Source: Bacteroidales bacterium (GTDB taxonomy: Bacteria > Bacteroidota > Bacteroidia > Bacteroidales > F082). Taken from it: DNA of 6,856 nt. The stretch covers positions 1 to 6,856 of the forward strand of contig JAOZNY010000160.1 of the NCBI GenBank assembly GCA_029933565.1, read 5' to 3'. The notes beneath the pieces are model-generated. The model was not told where the DNA came from, did no database searches, and saw nothing but the letters and a program-made list of their open reading frames with translations. The position numbers were made by a program, and so were the translations under genes. This document shows, piece after piece, positions 6,782-6,856 of this stretch (the stretch's first letter is position 1; every line of letters starts with the position of its first letter).

Positions 6782-6807
6782 AGATTCTTCAAACGTTCAG
6801 AATGACA
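6782..6807 (-). repeat. Intergenic imperfect palindrome, copy 2 (inverted)
   Basis: Read on the - strand, the core (6782-6803) is ATTCTGAACGT joined to TTGAAGAATCT, sharing one T fewer than the copy at 2555-2577; TGTC precedes it. The ATTCT and AGAAT ends form a 5-bp stem. It begins 3 bp after the stop of the T9SS cargo gene. The following + strand DNA is A-rich rather than T-rich, so it is not a standard intrinsic terminator for that gene. Confidence 0.7.
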
Positions 6808-6842
6808 AAAAACAAACAGCAGAATATATAATTATTAAGCAT

Positions 6843-6856
6843 ATGAAAATTGGCAT
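6843..6856 (+). CDS. Possible start of a next gene, cut by window end
   Basis: ATG at 6843 opens a frame reading MKIG before the window ends. It is preceded by AT-rich DNA (TATATAATTATTAAGC) of the kind seen before other starts here, and it lies 64 bp after the preceding stop on the same strand. Four full codons are too few to name a product or to be sure it is a gene. Confidence 0.35.

Noticed and set aside
2555..6803. The inverted palindrome pair as ends of a composite mobile element
   Set aside because: No transposase or integrase lies between them, no target duplication is evident, and the enclosed genes appear to be ordinary chromosomal genes.

Overview
The window looks like chromosomal DNA from a member of the Bacteroidota. 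Four things point there: a large outer-membrane protein with an N-terminal carboxypeptidase-regulatory-like domain followed by a DUF5686-type barrel; a secreted multidomain protein ending in a type IX secretion (T9SS) type A sorting domain; A-rich translation starts without Shine-Dalgarno sequences; and a promoter-like TAnnTTTG element. The base composition is AT-rich. A marine or anaerobic Bacteroidia/Marinilabiliales-type host is plausible, but that is only an inference.

All genes lie on the + strand. (1) 10-2514 encodes the DUF5686-like outer-membrane protein, starting with TTG. (2) 2608-3084 encodes a low-molecular-weight protein tyrosine phosphatase with intact catalytic residues. (3) 3159-3743 encodes a small FmdE-like protein with a GHSC motif and a Gly-rich core. 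(4) 3878-6778 encodes a 966-residue T9SS cargo protein with a propeller-like N-terminal region, two PKD domains, a jelly-roll-like domain and the sorting domain. (5) A possible next gene begins at 6843 and runs off the window. Genes 1 to 3 are separated by 74-93 bp with no clear terminator or promoter between them, so read-through is possible. Gene 4 has a candidate promoter of its own. No pathway visibly joins the four proteins, although genes 1 and 4 both concern the cell envelope or surface.

The most distinctive content is between the genes. Each of the four intergenic gaps carries a short repeat. A nearly identical 22/23-nt imperfect palindrome lies after genes 1 and 4 in opposite orientations. 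A 12-bp direct repeat of TATCCTGATTCT lies before gene 3. Three tandem CTTTGCGT octamers lie just before gene 4, where they create a spurious 22-codon N-terminal extension. They look like dispersed intergenic repeat families. I see no CRISPR array, RNA gene, transposase or defence system, and no convincing evidence of a wholly new system.
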